A stretch of DNA of 64,000 nucleotides, taken from assembly GCA_016715505.1 (NCBI GenBank), contig JADJZY010000034.1:338402-402401 (forward strand), written 5' to 3'. The DNA is from Bacteroidota bacterium. GTDB lineage: Bacteria > Bacteroidota > Bacteroidia > Chitinophagales > Chitinophagaceae. Position 1 is the first letter of the stretch, and every line of letters starts with the position of its first letter. The notes under the pieces are model-generated. The model saw only the letters and a list, made by a program, of their open reading frames with translations. It was not told the DNA's origin and made no database searches. This document shows positions 63,245-64,000 of the stretch, piece after piece. A program made the translations under genes and the position numbers.

Positions 63245-63595
63245 TCAATATCTCCTTTGTCTAATTTTATTTTCATCTACTACTGTAAGTGTTCTTTCAA
63301 ATATTAGTTTTTCATTTCGCAAAATTTGGTCTACGATCTGTCCTGGTTCAAATGATTCATATTCTTTCAGTCGCAAGTAAACTACACCTTGGTCTGGTTT
63401 ATAATTAAGTTTAAAAATCAATTCGCCATAGTCTTGGTCAAATGTCTCAATTAAACGTAACTCATAAGAGCCAGAGCCAACTCATATCAGTAATGCTTTT
63501 ATTGTTTTCCTCCAATAGCGCAAACATCATAACCCAATTGTCTTAAGAATTTAACACTATCCAATGGAAAATTCTCGTTTGCTATAGTTTCTCTC
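63245..63595 (-). CDS. DUF5615 PIN-like toxin (frameshifted)
   Basis: About 115 residues after joining frames. The family signature is clear: ANENFPLDSVKFLRQLGYDV at the N terminus, then a SITD segment, IETFDQDYGELIF and GVVYLRLKEYESFEPGQIV, ending ENKIRQRRY. DUF5615 proteins have a PIN-like fold and act as RNase-type toxins, with the acidic residues in NEN and TFDxDYG lining the site. Two or three indels break the frame. It follows DUF433 by 3 bp, as in known modules. Confidence 0.75.
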
Positions 63596-63598
63596 AAC

Positions 63599-63880
63599 TT
63601 AACCTACTTTTTCATTTGAAGATACAAATAACAAACCATCATGAATACATACTTTAAAATATGCAAATACAGCTTGCAAGGAAACTCATCCAATCGAGAT
63701 AATTGTTTAATATTTTATCTTCATTCCAACCTTGGGCCGATAATCCAACAAATGTTCAACGTGACAAACGAGTTCCTTTTGTAGTTGGTTTCCTAACAAA
63801 ATCTCTTGGTCTGATACAATATAGGCTTGCCAATCAGGTTGCAAATATGTAAATTAATGGCAAAAGAATCCAAATTGCAT
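63599..63880 (-). CDS. DUF433 antitoxin (frameshifted)
   Basis: About 90 residues. Joined frames give PDWQAYIVSDQEILLG, KGTRLSVEHLLDL, AQGWNEDKILNNY and LQAVFAYFK, the DUF433 helix-turn-helix pattern. Members pair with DUF5615 toxins. The stop TAA at 63599-63601 directly abuts the toxin start. The start at 63880 is approximate because an internal stop suggests an indel near it. Confidence 0.7.
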
Positions 63881-63925
63881 GACCTCTAAGCTCCATACTG
63901 ATTTGAACGAAGATTTCCTATTAAA

Positions 63926-63949
63926 AGACCACCTCTATTTAGGTGGTCT
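63926..63949 (-). terminator. Intrinsic terminator upstream of the toxin-antitoxin pair
   Basis: AGACCACCT and AGGTGGTCT pair perfectly around a 6-nt loop. On the minus strand the stem runs into TTTT. It ends whatever gene lies beyond 63950 and insulates the DUF433 gene. Confidence 0.85.
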
Positions 63950-64000
63950 CTTGTCCAGAACAGGGAACAAAAGAAATGACTTAAAGTATTGTTAATGCTA

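Noticed and set aside
1..64000. tRNA genes
   Set aside because: No T-loop/acceptor pattern was found by eye in the intergenic regions; a tRNAscan run would be decisive.

Overview
The window comes from a member of the Bacteroidota, probably from the Saprospiria/Chitinophagia side. The evidence is the type IX secretion system (T9SS) C-terminal sorting domains on several large secreted proteins, TAnnTTTG-type promoters, weak Shine-Dalgarno signals, and families largely confined to this phylum (DUF5686, DUF3098, DUF6089). Placement below phylum is inference. No rRNA, tRNA or CRISPR array was found.

Layout. 1-3183 (minus): the rimP-nusA-infB operon, with infB running off the left edge. 3184-3584: a hairpin leader and a strongly palindromic intergenic element. 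3585-9437 (minus): two abutting outer-membrane genes. 9655-11139: a metallo-beta-lactamase-fold hydrolase (plus) facing a CvfB-like S1 protein (minus). 11461-21752 (minus): a hairpin terminator, one very large broken T9SS cargo gene (BNR repeats, beta-helix, sorting domain), then a tandem array of three paralogous T9SS cargo genes. 22322-27552 (minus): a roughly 1740-residue T9SS protein joining an alpha/beta hydrolase to about fifteen Ig-like repeats. 27583-35590 (minus): a surface-polysaccharide cluster (acyltransferase, two flippases, WbpB- and WbpD-like enzymes, rfbA, rfbB, methyltransferase). 35773-37830 (minus): an M13 peptidase lipoprotein with its terminator. 38140-40148 (plus): ftsX, DUF3098, uppP. 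40145-49849: TPR proteins, an AraC regulator, an amidohydrolase, purK-purE, a protein family often mislabelled asparagine synthetase B, and a repeat protein. 49841-56011: a DUF58 protein, small secreted proteins, a BNR/sorting-domain protein, a YjbR protein and a beta-barrel protein. 56034-58843 (minus): prfB, aat, clpS and a PAP2_C-like membrane enzyme. 59348-60309 (plus): pdhB. The right end holds poorly preserved genes and a DUF433/DUF5615 toxin-antitoxin pair.

Sequence quality matters for reading this window. Many genes, including essential ones (infB, nusA, ftsX, prfB), are broken by one missing base, nearly always in an A/T run, and reading through restores the known family. Two stretches (about 11.5-21.8 kb and 56-64 kb) carry far denser indels. 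The pattern fits uncorrected long-read consensus better than gene decay, so split genes are annotated here as single loci spanning the shift.

How the genes fit together. The strongest theme is the cell surface: T9SS cargo, polysaccharide synthesis and export, outer-membrane barrels and undecaprenyl-phosphate recycling. The WbpB- and WbpD-like genes sit in the same run as a giant T9SS cargo gene. In Porphyromonas gingivalis the Wbp pathway makes the sugar that links T9SS cargo to A-LPS, so this cluster is a candidate anchor-sugar locus. A second theme is the N-degron pathway (clpS-aat).
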